Below are positions 42,028 to 50,418 of a stretch of 64,000 bases of DNA, piece by piece. This DNA is from Pseudoalteromonas sp. '520P1 No. 423' (GTDB lineage: Bacteria > Pseudomonadota > Gammaproteobacteria > Enterobacterales > Alteromonadaceae). Under the pieces are notes generated by a model that made no database searches, was not told the DNA's origin, and saw only the letters and a list, made by a program, of their open reading frames with translations. Where the stretch lies: contig NZ_BBZB01000002.1 of NCBI RefSeq assembly GCF_001269985.1, positions 992,001 to 1,056,000 on the forward strand, written 5' to 3'. Both the position numbers and the translations under genes were made by a program. Each line of letters begins with the position of its first letter. Position 1 is the first letter of the stretch.

Positions 42028-42184
42028 GTTAAACCCTCAATTGCATACAATATGTAAAATGTACCATGTAGATATCCAAAAATGAAGATAAGCTAAGTGT
42101 TTAACTGTAATAATTGAAAATTAAAGTGCTTTTGATTGTTACGGAGGATACAATTGCGATTATATAACATTATATATTTTTTAA

Positions 42185-43081
42185 ATGACAGATATTACAA
42201 CCCATAAATCTTCTCAAAGACGTTTATTAACAGCACTGGCCATCACTTGTAGCTTTATGATTATACAAATTATCGGTGCTTTTTATGCCAACTCACTTGC
42301 TGTGTATGCAGATGCAGGCCATTTGTTTGTTCATAATAGTTCATTATTTATCGCTTTAATTGCTTCTGCTCTTGCAATTAAACTTGCAACAACTTTTAGT
42401 GATGGTTACCGTAAAGCAGAGTTAACTGGCGGGTTAATTAATGGCTGTTTATATCTATTGATCAGTGGCTTTATTTTATTTCAAGGGTCTGAACGATTAT
42501 TAGAGCATGAACATCACGCAGGATTAGAAGTTAATACTTTTATCATGTCTTCAATTGCTGCAGTTGGGTTCTTATTCCACGGTATTTCTGCTTTCGTATT
42601 ATATAGAGGAAGAAAGGATAGCATAAATGTATACGCGGTCTTTCTTCATACATTTTTTGATTTATTATCCACAATCATAACGTTTATAACCAGTATTGTG
42701 ATTCATTATACGGGTTGGTTAGCTGCAGATTCTATTTCAAGTATGATAATTTCAATTTTTGTATTAGTAACCGGTTTAAAACTCGTTCATAAGTGTGTCA
42801 TCGGCTTATTCTTTTGTGGCGTACGCCTACCTTCAGTTAAAAAAATAGAAAAAGCCTTACGGCAGCTAGATCACGTTGATAATATTCATAACTTGATTAT
42901 TAAAATTGAAAACAAAGAGATATGCGTAGGTGTACATATTGTATTAAAGCACGCTTGTACTTTAGGCAAGCATGATGAAATATGCCGTTTAGAGGTAGAA
43001 TCTCTATTGAAAAAACAATTCAACGTTACTCAGTGTGTATTACAAATTGAAGCACACGGCTGTAATGGCGCATTTGCTTAA
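42185..43081 (+). CDS. Cation diffusion facilitator with altered metal site
   Basis: A 298-residue inner-membrane metal/proton antiporter with six helices and a C-terminal cytoplasmic domain, of the ZitB/CzcD type. The TM5 pair is normal (HTFFD). In TM2, where family members have ADAGHMLTD, this protein has YADAGHLFVHNSS, so the second ligand Asp is His. The TM2-TM5 site thus becomes three His and one Asp. The His-rich cytoplasmic loop is short (EHEHH). The C-terminal domain ends VLQIEAHGCNG. Such a change can alter metal preference, for example from Zn to Mn or Cu; this is inference. It is monocistronic and divergent from the M24 gene. Confidence 0.85.
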   Translation: MTDITTHKSSQRRLLTALAITCSFMIIQIIGAFYANSLAVYADAGHLFVHNSSLFIALIASALAIKLATTFSDGYRKAELTGGLINGCLYLLISGFILFQGSERLLEHEHHAGLEVNTFIMSSIAAVGFLFHGISAFVLYRGRKDSINVYAVFLHTFFDLLSTIITFITSIVIHYTGWLAADSISSMIISIFVLVTGLKLVHKCVIGLFFCGVRLPSVKKIEKALRQLDHVDNIHNLIIKIENKEICVGVHIVLKHACTLGKHDEICRLEVESLLKKQFNVTQCVLQIEAHGCNGAFA

Positions 43082-43214
43082 TCTAATACAATAATAACTC
43101 CGGTATCTTTTAACATGTTATTTTTTGTTAAATAAATCAGCTTTTGAGCATTTTGATTATTTAACATGATCACAGAGTTGTTGTTGTTGTTGTTACATAT
43201 TTTATTCGCCTTTA

Positions 43215-43698
43215 TTAATAAAGGCGTGTCACCCACAATAGGGTGTTCCATTGCGAATTCAACCTCTGAAGCAAAAGTGATTCTATTTGACCGCTTGCTA
43301 TCATCTCATTGATATTTTTTTCATTTGGATAAAGGATATCACCATTACTTCTTCTGATTTTAGGAGCAAGTGAAGGAATAAAATCACTGACTCTCACATC
43401 AATTACGATACCAGAGATTTCACTAATTCTCTGCGAGGCTTTTAATTCAGGTTTTTCATCCAGAAGTGCTTCAATATCAGACACTCTCTTAGATAATATT
43501 TTTATTTGTTTTAGTAAATCTTGAGTTGAACAGTTACTTTGGCTTACATATGCTGAACTCATGAATCCGTTAAATAACATCTTGATATTAAATGCAGAAT
43601 TTTGTTTATTATTTAAATCTGCATAAATAGATTTAGAAATTTTACCTTTTGCAGCTACATTATCCATAAAAAAAAATGATTAATGGATAAGCTCTCAT
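43215..43698 (-). CDS. Unknown protein, probably translated from ATG at 43698 with a slip at a 9-base homopolymer
   Basis: The obvious frame (43215-43667) encodes 150 residues with a coiled-coil segment (LLKQIKILSKRVSDIEALLD) and a C-terminal domain IDVRVSDFIPSLAPKIRRSN that I do not recognise. A better start is the ATG at 43696-43698: GGAGG lies 7 bases before it, and it overlaps the stop of the small gene upstream (ATGA). That frame begins MRAYPLIIF and meets a run of nine T (plus-strand A at 43668-43676), then would hit a stop. With eight T it reads straight into MDNVAAKG. Either one extra base is a mutation, a sequencing error, or the tract controls frame by slippage. Confidence 0.5.
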
Positions 43699-43838
43699 GG
43701 TTGTACCTCCATTTTACCTAACACAGCTCTTGAAGCTGATTTATCAAACGAGACACCTTTTAGCTGTACTGCGAAACTAAATGAGTTTTGAATATGAAAT
43801 GGTTTATTGCTTTGCAATTTAAATGTTGCAAACGCCAT
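43695..43838 (-). CDS. Small 47-residue protein, coupled to the next gene
   Basis: A frame from ATG at 43838 to TGA at 43695-43697 gives MAFATFKLQSNKPFHIQNSF and FAVQLKGVSFDKSASRAV plus a short tail. Its stop overlaps the next gene's ATG and the intervening GGAGG lies inside its end, so the two appear coupled. The ATG itself has no clear ribosome binding site. It is preceded by a 16-bp palindrome. The sequence looks coding but belongs to no family I know. Confidence 0.4.
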   Translation of the reverse strand: MAFATFKLQSNKPFHIQNSFSFAVQLKGVSFDKSASRAVLGKMEVQP

Positions 43839-43843
43839 GTAGT

Positions 43844-43859
43844 TTGAACACGTGTTCAA
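43844..43859. promoter_or_regulatory. 16-bp perfect palindrome, candidate operator
   Basis: TTGAACACGTGTTCAA is perfectly self-complementary. It lies 6 bases before the start of the small minus-strand gene, where a TetR- or similar dimeric repressor would bind to control it. The regulator is not identified in the window. Confidence 0.5.
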
Positions 43860-43886
43860 TGAATTAGCATTCCTTCATGCCCCGTC

Positions 43887-43910
43887 AAGGCAAGCTATGC
43901 TTGCCTTTTT
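43887..43910 (+). terminator. Palindromic terminator-like hairpin
   Basis: AAGGCAAGC (43887-43895) and GCTTGCCTT (43899-43907) pair perfectly with a 3-nt loop and are followed by TTT on the plus strand. It is just downstream of the minus-strand NTF2-isochorismatase gene (its T-run is on the plus side, so termination of that gene is less sure). Confidence 0.5.
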
Positions 43911-43919
43911 ATTCAAAAT

Positions 43920-44849
43920 TTATAACAAGTCATCAAGGGATCTTATTTTTGCGCCACCAAAGGTTAAAGATAATAAATTAGCAGCAACAATTTGTTTTCC
44001 TGTAAAATCTTCATCTTTAGACGATAATTTTGGTGCTGCTATTGCATCTTCAATAACAGTACATTTATAGCCTTTATGGGTTGCTGTTCTGCAGATTGTT
44101 TGAACACAAGCCTGTGCCATAGCGCCGACTATCAAAAGATTATGAATGCCTAGCGATATTAAAGTTTGCTCCAAATCTGTATCAGTAAAGCTGTCTATGT
44201 AATGTTTAACAATCACAACTTCATTATCTCTAGGGGCGACACTATGGTGAATTTCAATGCCATTTGATTCAGGAGCAAAAAAAGCAGCTTGTTTGTCTTC
44301 GAAAATATGTTGTATATGAATAATAGGCAGATTTTCATCTCTAAATTTATTTAATAATTTACTTGCTTGATTTGCTGCGATCTTAGTTTCTTCCAATTGA
44401 AATTTACCATTTTCAAAATAATCGTTTTGAAAGTCAACCAATACCAAAGCTGAGCGTTTATCATCAGTTAAAGGTTCGCTCAATTGTGTTAAAACACTAA
44501 AATCATCTTCTTCTAAATACCATTGACCATCGTCAGCTAAAGTCCAAAGCTCTTTTGTAATAAAACCACTAGCAATATTCATACTCCAGTTTGCAGATAA
44601 TATAGCTTGTGTAGCGCTGAGTACTTTTATCTGAACGTTTTTATAAACTAAATCTGTTGGATTACTTTTTGCAAAACCTTGCCAAAAATTAGATATCTCA
44701 GATTTAGAATTAAAGCGTCCAAAAGGATGTACTTGCATAAATGCATTTGATGTATATCTGTCTATACACGCATTTACGTCACCATTATTAAAGCTATTTA
44801 TCCAGTTTTGACTCGCTTGCATTACTTCTTTTCTAATTGATTGGCTCAT
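43920..44849 (-). CDS. NTF2-like/SnoaL domain fused to isochorismatase-like cysteine hydrolase
   Basis: A 309-residue cytoplasmic protein made of two domains. Residues about 1-125 are an NTF2/SnoaL-like fold (NWINSFNNGDVNACIDRYTS, EDDFSVL end). Residues about 130-309 are a cysteine hydrolase of the isochorismatase/nicotinamidase superfamily with catalytic Asp in LVDFQNDYF, Lys in VVIVKHYIDSF and Cys in VGAMAQACVQT. The superfamily hydrolyses amides, carbamoyl or vinyl-ether bonds. The second half is complete, so activity is expected; the first half may bind the substrate or pair subunits. The divergent LysR gene and a shared dyad in between suggest inducer-controlled expression. Substrate unknown. 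Confidence 0.83.
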   Translation of the reverse strand: MSQSIRKEVMQASQNWINSFNNGDVNACIDRYTSNAFMQVHPFGRFNSKSEISNFWQGFAKSNPTDLVYKNVQIKVLSATQAILSANWSMNIASGFITKELWTLADDGQWYLEEDDFSVLTQLSEPLTDDKRSALVLVDFQNDYFENGKFQLEETKIAANQASKLLNKFRDENLPIIHIQHIFEDKQAAFFAPESNGIEIHHSVAPRDNEVVIVKHYIDSFTDTDLEQTLISLGIHNLLIVGAMAQACVQTICRTATHKGYKCTVIEDAIAAPKLSSKDEDFTGKQIVAANLLSLTFGGAKIRSLDDLL

Positions 44850-44863
44850 GATGTGTTTCCTTG

Positions 44864-44900
44864 TTATTTGATTAAGTTAAGTATATTGTTTATCAAATAA
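44864..44900. promoter_or_regulatory. Inverted repeat between the hydrolase and LysR genes
   Basis: TTATTTGAT (44864-44872) and ATCAAATAA (44892-44900) are a perfect 9-bp inverted repeat with a 19-bp spacer, in the 78-bp region between the divergent hydrolase gene and its probable LysR regulator. This is the usual place for LysR binding and autoregulation. Confidence 0.5.
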
Positions 44901-44927
44901 TAGATAATCACCTAAAAAGTGAAATAT

Positions 44928-45842
44928 ATGTTCATTAAATCTGAACAAAAGAAACTTGCATATCAAATGTTAGTGTTTGATGAAGTTGTTAATAAAGGAT
45001 CATTTACTTTAGCAGCACACTCACTTGGTCATACAAAATCTGCTGTTAGTTTGTACATAACACAACTAGAAACTGCATTGGATACCAGATTATTAACTAG
45101 AAGTACACGCACATTAAACTTAACACCTTCAGGTGAGTTGCTAGTAAAAAGAAGTGAGCAATTAGTCAATTTACTATCTGATACATTACAAGATTTAGAT
45201 ACATATAATAATGAGCCCGCTGGGCGTATTACAATTACAGCGCCCCATGCTTTTGAAACAAACTTAATCACACCGATTATTGCTAATTTATGTGATGAGT
45301 ACACAAAACTTACACCTGAGTTAATCTACACTGATGAACGTTTAGATTTACTTAATAATCAACTAGATTTGGCTATCAGCGTCGGCCCACAAAAAGACAG
45401 TAATTATAAAGCTGTATTAATTGGTAAACTCGATAGTGTACTGGTCGCATCGCCTAAATACATTGCAAATGCAACAGAGATCACAAGCGAAAATTTAAAC
45501 ATTCAATCCTTAGTCGTTTTACCCTGGCAAATAGACAGTGTTATAAACTGTCTTAAAGATGAAGATTTAATTTTTGATAGTAATACTTTGATAAAAATGA
45601 ATACATCAACAAGTGCAATTAACAGTATAAAGTGTGGATTAGGCATAGGACTGCTGCCGTCTGTTTTTATAAAAGAAGAATTGACATTAGGGCAATTACA
45701 GAGGGTTTTACCTGAGTACTCAGGGCAGCAAAGAGATGTATATGCAGTCCATTCATATCAAAATAAATTACCCGTTGTGCTTCGAAAATTTATAAATGAA
45801 TTAAAAAGAAAGTTTATAAATCAAATGGTCGTAAATACTTAA
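44928..45842 (+). CDS. LysR-family transcription regulator
   Basis: A LysR-type regulator of 304 residues from the ATG at 44928 (a GTG at 44919 is also in frame). N-terminal winged helix: FDEVVNKGSFTLAAHSLGHT followed by KSAVSLYITQLETALDTRLL, then the classic RSTRTLNLTPSGE. The C-terminal part is the periplasmic-binding-protein-like effector domain, ending near SYQNKLPVVLRKFINELK. It is divergent from the NTF2-isochorismatase gene and probably regulates it through the inverted repeat at 44864-44900. The effector is unknown. Confidence 0.9.
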   Translation: MFIKSEQKKLAYQMLVFDEVVNKGSFTLAAHSLGHTKSAVSLYITQLETALDTRLLTRSTRTLNLTPSGELLVKRSEQLVNLLSDTLQDLDTYNNEPAGRITITAPHAFETNLITPIIANLCDEYTKLTPELIYTDERLDLLNNQLDLAISVGPQKDSNYKAVLIGKLDSVLVASPKYIANATEITSENLNIQSLVVLPWQIDSVINCLKDEDLIFDSNTLIKMNTSTSAINSIKCGLGIGLLPSVFIKEELTLGQLQRVLPEYSGQQRDVYAVHSYQNKLPVVLRKFINELKRKFINQMVVNT

Positions 45843-45949
45843 TACCATTTTTTACTGTGTTTTAAATAATTCTAAATCCAACAAAGAAGATGGGTGTGTG
45901 TACCATGTGTAAAATACCACCCATAATTTATTAGATAATAAGTTATAAA

Positions 45950-46057
45950 ATGACTAATGCAGTAATATTATTTTTACCTATCATCTCGACAGCCATTATA
46001 GTTTTAATCACTTCATTCTTAGTTTTTATGCGGAATACAAGTTTAAAGTTCTTTTAA
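45950..46057 (+). CDS. Small 35-residue membrane protein
   Basis: An ATG at 45950 encodes MTNAVILFLPIISTAIIVLI and TSFLVFMRNTSLKFF, one hydrophobic helix with a positively charged tail. A strong terminator follows 10 bases after the stop (46067-46093), which supports a real transcription unit in this otherwise empty gap. The ribosome binding site is weak (AATAAG). Many such small membrane proteins modulate larger complexes; nothing more can be said. Confidence 0.4.
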   Translation: MTNAVILFLPIISTAIIVLITSFLVFMRNTSLKFF

Positions 46058-46066
46058 AAAATTAAC

Positions 46067-46093
46067 AAAAGCCAACTAGGTCGTTGGCTTTTT
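46067..46093 (+). terminator. Strong intrinsic terminator
   Basis: AAAAGCCAAC (46067-46076) pairs with GTTGGCTTTT (46083-46092), 6-nt loop, followed by T. Confidence 0.85.
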
Positions 46094-46164
46094 CATTAGG
46101 CGTCAATAAACTGCACCTGCTATCACAGTGATATAAACTGTTTGACGAATACCTAACATTGAAT

Positions 46165-46632
46165 TTAGTGTTTTTCTACAGTCCCAATATCTGGTCTATT
46201 TGAATGTTGATGATCTACTGCATATTTACTATCTGGTGCCGGAGGTGGCATATGTTGATGTTGTCTTGAGGGTTTTATTTCCTGACCTTCCGGAAGTGGT
46301 TGTGGTGGTAGCGCATCTAAAGCAAGCTTAGAATTCACGCTTTTTTTAAGTATTGTAGTTTGATTAACTTTAGTTGATTTATCATCATCTAAGATATTAT
46401 TACTCATTACATCATGGTTTATTTCAGAAAATTGTTCGTTACTTTTTTGACGCTGTTCATCAGAGGTTAAATTATCTGTTGTTGTATTACTGACATGACT
46501 TGAAAGTATGGCGTTAGTTTCACTCGATGTTAGTTCGGTATTATTATTTTGTGAAAATACATAAATGATTGAGATCAAGCAGGCTAAAACCGCTAAAAAA
46601 ATGATTCTTGTTCTGTTTGTAGTTGTTTTCAT
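46165..46632 (-). CDS. Membrane-anchored periplasmic protein of unknown function
   Basis: A 155-residue protein with one N-terminal membrane helix (about 9-27, IIFLAVLACLISIIYVFS) and a polar, largely disordered periplasmic part. The C-terminal third is rich in Pro and His: LPPQPLPEGQEIKPSRQHQH, then PPPAPDSKYAVDHQHSN. Such stretches may bind metal or act as a spacer. I do not recognise the family. It has no close co-directional partner and is separated from its neighbours by about 100 bases or more. Confidence 0.6.
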   Translation of the reverse strand: MKTTTNRTRIIFLAVLACLISIIYVFSQNNNTELTSSETNAILSSHVSNTTTDNLTSDEQRQKSNEQFSEINHDVMSNNILDDDKSTKVNQTTILKKSVNSKLALDALPPQPLPEGQEIKPSRQHQHMPPPAPDSKYAVDHQHSNRPDIGTVEKH

Positions 46633-46883
46633 AATTCACTCACATTTCATGGATATTGTATGCAAAATATCATGTATTTATACTGTAAATCAAGTAAACC
46701 ATACCTGTGACTCCCTTATATCAATTATATGTTAGGTAAGTATGAGATTACTCATGATTTAATTTATGAAATATATTCTGTATAAATATAAAAAAGGCGG
46801 CTGAGATAAACCTATTTTGTTCAGGACTATCATTGTTGTTTCTGAAAAATTTAGAATATCTTAGTGAGGATATCTTCATCATT

Positions 46884-47117
46884 TTAAGTAAGGGGCACAC
46901 CAGTTCCAATACTAATGGATTTTAATTGTGTACGCATTGCATTCACCCAATTTTTTGCTATTGGCGTCAGTTTATCGGCAATATTGTGATCATTTGCATA
47001 AGAGAAAGAGGTAACAATAACAGCTTCCAATTCATTTACAGGAGAAATAACAAACGCTTTAGCATTTATAATGCAAAGGAAAACAATGACAAAGAAATTT
47101 ATCAAATGTGATTTCAT
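46884..47117 (-). CDS. Small secreted protein of unknown function
   Basis: A 77-residue protein with a clear signal peptide (about 1-22, IVFLCIINAKA) and a mature part of about 55 residues, FVISPVNELEAVIVTSFSYA then AKNWVNAMRTQLKSISI, predicted helical. No cysteines. Not a family I know. It is alone, in a region otherwise without genes. Confidence 0.5.
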   Translation of the reverse strand: MKSHLINFFVIVFLCIINAKAFVISPVNELEAVIVTSFSYANDHNIADKLTPIAKNWVNAMRTQLKSISIGTGVPLT

Positions 47118-47222
47118 ATTTTTTGTTCTATTTAAATTGTGGAAATTATTTACTTATATTTTGTTTTAAATTAGGTAATTGTAATAAATTTGTATGTTCA
47201 TTTATTACTGGTTTTAATAAAT

Positions 47223-47258
47223 AAAAATGCCGTCATATTGCATGACGACATTTTTGTT
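47223..47258 (-). terminator. Terminator of the RND pump operon
   Basis: AAAAATGCCGTCAT and ATGACGACATTTTT pair with one mismatch around a 4-6-nt loop, 13 bases after the RND gene's stop. Confidence 0.75.
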
Positions 47259-47271
47259 TTAGGTGTTAAAT

Positions 47272-50200
47272 TTAAGCTTCAGCAGTGTCCGTTTTATTCT
47301 TACGCGCTGAAAATTTACGTTTTAATGCACGTATTGGGGTACGAACATCTTGACCTATAATGTATAAACAGGGCACTAATACCAGTGTGATCACAGTCGC
47401 AAACATCACAGCAAAACCAAGCGAAACAGCCATAGGTATAACAAACCTTGCTTGTAAGCTGGTTTCGAACATAATCGGTAATACACCAACAAATGTCGTA
47501 ATAGAGGTTAATGTGATTGCTCTGAATCTTGCACAACCAGCCTCTAATACAGCATCACGTATAGATGCGCCAGCTTTACGAGCTTGGTTAATATAATCTG
47601 TCATTACCAAACTATCATTGATCACAACACCCGCGGCAGCTATGATGCCAAAGAATGACATCATGCTTAAATCTAAACCAAAGAAGAAATGGCCCCAAAT
47701 TGCCCCCGTTAAACTAAATGGAATAACTGACATAATAATAAGAGGTTGCGTATAACTTTGAAGTGGCACAGCAAGTAATATATAAACAATGATCATCCCA
47801 GCAACAAAAAACAATATTTGCTCATTTTGTTGCGCTTGTTGCTCTTCTATAGAGCCTCCAAGTTCTGTTTTCACCGTTGGAAATAACTTTTTAAGTTCAG
47901 GTAAAAGCGTGTCATCTATGCTTTTAACTACTTCATTAGGTTCAACAGTTTCTTCATCAATGGCACCATATATATAAACTGTACGATAACCACCTTCACG
48001 GCGTATATAGCTTATGCCAGGTTTTTCAGACAAAGCGACCACATCTCCCAGCATGACTTCTTTGCCGTTTTTAGTTGAGATAACAGTATATTTAAGTGAG
48101 GCAAAAGCTTCACGGGTGAGTTTAGGGTAACGTACCATGACACGAACTTCTTCACCGTTTCGTATTACACGTTGTGCTTCACCGCCATAAAAACTCGCAC
48201 CAACTTGATTTGCGATTGTTACCAGATCGAGTCCTAAATCATAAGCGACGGGTAATAAAGTTAATTGCACTTCTTTACTGGCAGGATCAATGGTTGAACT
48301 AATATCAAACAGACCTTTTTCTTGTTGTAACATCGCAATAAATTGTAGTCCGGCTTTATTCAAAGTTTCAACGTCTGGGCCATATAGCAGGTAGCCAAAC
48401 TCACCGTCTGAACCTGAGCCATTCACATCATCTTGTATAGTGATTGATTTTAATCCTGGTATTTTTGGCAATAACTCACGCCAGCGTCGAGATAACTCAA
48501 ATGTACTAAATGGTCTCAAATCTTCATCAACTAAAGGTACTAAGATCCTTGCTTCAGTTCTGCTTTGATTAAATGCAAGTAAGTCTCTTACCATGCCTTG
48601 ATCAAATTCAGACTTGGTTTGCTCTTCAACTCGCCAAACAACCGCTTCAATTGTTTTTAAAGCAGAAATTGTTTGCTGATCTGAAATATTATCGTTCATT
48701 TCAATTTCAATGCTTGGGAAATCATGTGGCACTTTTGGATTTGGAACCGTACGTACTAAATTAGAAGAGATCAAAGCAAAGCTAATGATCAGTAATCCAA
48801 TAAACGCAGATAAGACTAACCAACGCCACTCAACCGCTCTTGTTATTGCACGTCTATAAGGTCCATTTACAAATCCCATAAAACGTTTATTAAACTTCGC
48901 TCTCCAACTGTTTTCAGGAATAGGGGTAAAGGTAGAGTGAGCTAAATGTGCAGGTAATATGAGTTTAGATTCAATTAAGCTAAATGCTAAACATAGAATA
49001 ACAACAACTGCGATACCGTAAAAGAAAGCACTTTCAGGACCGCTTGATAGGGTGAATGGCGCAAATACAGCCATAGTTGTTAGTACACCAAAAGTTGCAG
49101 GAGTAGCTACTTTTTTAGCTCCTTTGACAACATTTTCAACACCACCTCCTGACTTTTCGATTTCACTATAGGCACTTTCACCTATTACAATTGCATCATC
49201 AACTACAATCCCCAAAACCATAATAAAAGCAAATAGGGAAATTATATTAACGCTTACACCTAAAATTGGCATCATCAATACAGCACCTAAAAAACACACA
49301 GGTAAGCCTATCATCACCCAAATTGCTAACTTAAAGCGTAAAAAAAGCGTGAGCATCAGTGCTACCATGATTGAACCTTGAATGAGGTTTTTCAGCATCA
49401 TATCTAGGCGTGCGTTGAGATAATAAGTCATATCAACTATGGTTTTTAGCTCTAAACCAGGAGGTAATGTTTTATTTCTTTGTTCAATAAAGGCTTTAAC
49501 AGACTCTGCGACAGGGATCATATTTTGATCTTTAGTCGCTTTAACTGACATAAACATCGCGTTACTACCAGAATATTTAAAATAGCGTTCACCTTCAGTG
49601 AAACCATCTTTAATAACAGCAATATCTTGCAATAACACTTTTGCGCCATTTTCACCTATTTTTATTGGTATTTGGCGGAATTCATCACCATTATAATATT
49701 GGTTTTCGATTCTAACAGAAATAAAACCAGTATCAGTACGTAACTGACCTGCAGAAAAATTAGCTGAATGTCGGCTTATCGCATTACTTACATCACTTAA
49801 AGATAAATTATATTTACGTAAGTTTTCAGGCTGTATTTCAATTGCAATTTCATCTTCTGGTACATTTAAATTAACTAAAGATACGTTTTGAAGTTGCAAT
49901 AATTCGTCTTCTATTTGTTGGGCGATGGGTTTTAGCTGTGTTAAAGGTAAATCACCGACTAGAGACATCTCTATAACATCTTGCTGAAACTCCGCTTGAT
50001 AAATAGTGACAGGTTCCATCCCAGCAGGGAAGGTGGCTATGCCATCAACTCTTAATTTAATTTTATCCAATACATCCGATAAATTTTTATTTGGATCGAT
50101 TTCTAAAGAAATACGGCCACTATTACGAAATGACCGGGATACACCTTTTTTTATCTCTGTTACATCTTTAATTGATTCTTCAATTTTTATTAAGATGCTT

Positions 50201-50400
50201 TCTTCAATTTCTTGGGGTGATGCACCTGGGTAAGATGCATTGATATTGATGTAATTGATTTCAATATTTGGAAACATTTGCCTTTGGATTGTTAAATAAC
50301 TCAATATACCCATAATGATGATAAATCCCATCATCAAGTTAGCGGCAACGGGGTTATTAGCAAAATAAGCTATGATCCCTGTTTGTTTTTGCTGTGTCAT
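47272..50400 (-). CDS. RND efflux pump inner-membrane transporter (HAE1-like)
   Basis: A 1042-residue proton-driven pump of the AcrB/MexB superfamily: TM1 near 15-30, a large periplasmic porter loop, TM2-6 with VMIGLPVCFLGAVLMMP and the ion-relay GIVVDDAIVIGESAYSEIE in TM4, a second loop, and TM8-12 ending VITLVLVPCLYIIGQDVR. The two central Asp residues of TM4 are present, so proton coupling is expected. The sequence fits the drug/lipophile group rather than the metal (CusA) group. It follows its adaptor gene by 18 bases, so the two form an operon, but no TolC-like outer-membrane gene is attached. Substrate unknown. Confidence 0.93.
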   Translation of the reverse strand: MTQQKQTGIIAYFANNPVAANLMMGFIIIMGILSYLTIQRQMFPNIEINYININASYPGASPQEIEESILIKIEESIKDVTEIKKGVSRSFRNSGRISLEIDPNKNLSDVLDKIKLRVDGIATFPAGMEPVTIYQAEFQQDVIEMSLVGDLPLTQLKPIAQQIEDELLQLQNVSLVNLNVPEDEIAIEIQPENLRKYNLSLSDVSNAISRHSANFSAGQLRTDTGFISVRIENQYYNGDEFRQIPIKIGENGAKVLLQDIAVIKDGFTEGERYFKYSGSNAMFMSVKATKDQNMIPVAESVKAFIEQRNKTLPPGLELKTIVDMTYYLNARLDMMLKNLIQGSIMVALMLTLFLRFKLAIWVMIGLPVCFLGAVLMMPILGVSVNIISLFAFIMVLGIVVDDAIVIGESAYSEIEKSGGGVENVVKGAKKVATPATFGVLTTMAVFAPFTLSSGPESAFFYGIAVVVILCLAFSLIESKLILPAHLAHSTFTPIPENSWRAKFNKRFMGFVNGPYRRAITRAVEWRWLVLSAFIGLLIISFALISSNLVRTVPNPKVPHDFPSIEIEMNDNISDQQTISALKTIEAVVWRVEEQTKSEFDQGMVRDLLAFNQSRTEARILVPLVDEDLRPFSTFELSRRWRELLPKIPGLKSITIQDDVNGSGSDGEFGYLLYGPDVETLNKAGLQFIAMLQQEKGLFDISSTIDPASKEVQLTLLPVAYDLGLDLVTIANQVGASFYGGEAQRVIRNGEEVRVMVRYPKLTREAFASLKYTVISTKNGKEVMLGDVVALSEKPGISYIRREGGYRTVYIYGAIDEETVEPNEVVKSIDDTLLPELKKLFPTVKTELGGSIEEQQAQQNEQILFFVAGMIIVYILLAVPLQSYTQPLIIMSVIPFSLTGAIWGHFFFGLDLSMMSFFGIIAAAGVVINDSLVMTDYINQARKAGASIRDAVLEAGCARFRAITLTSITTFVGVLPIMFETSLQARFVIPMAVSLGFAVMFATVITLVLVPCLYIIGQDVRTPIRALKRKFSARKNKTDTAEA

Positions 50401-50418
50401 ATTTATAAATTCCTTTTA

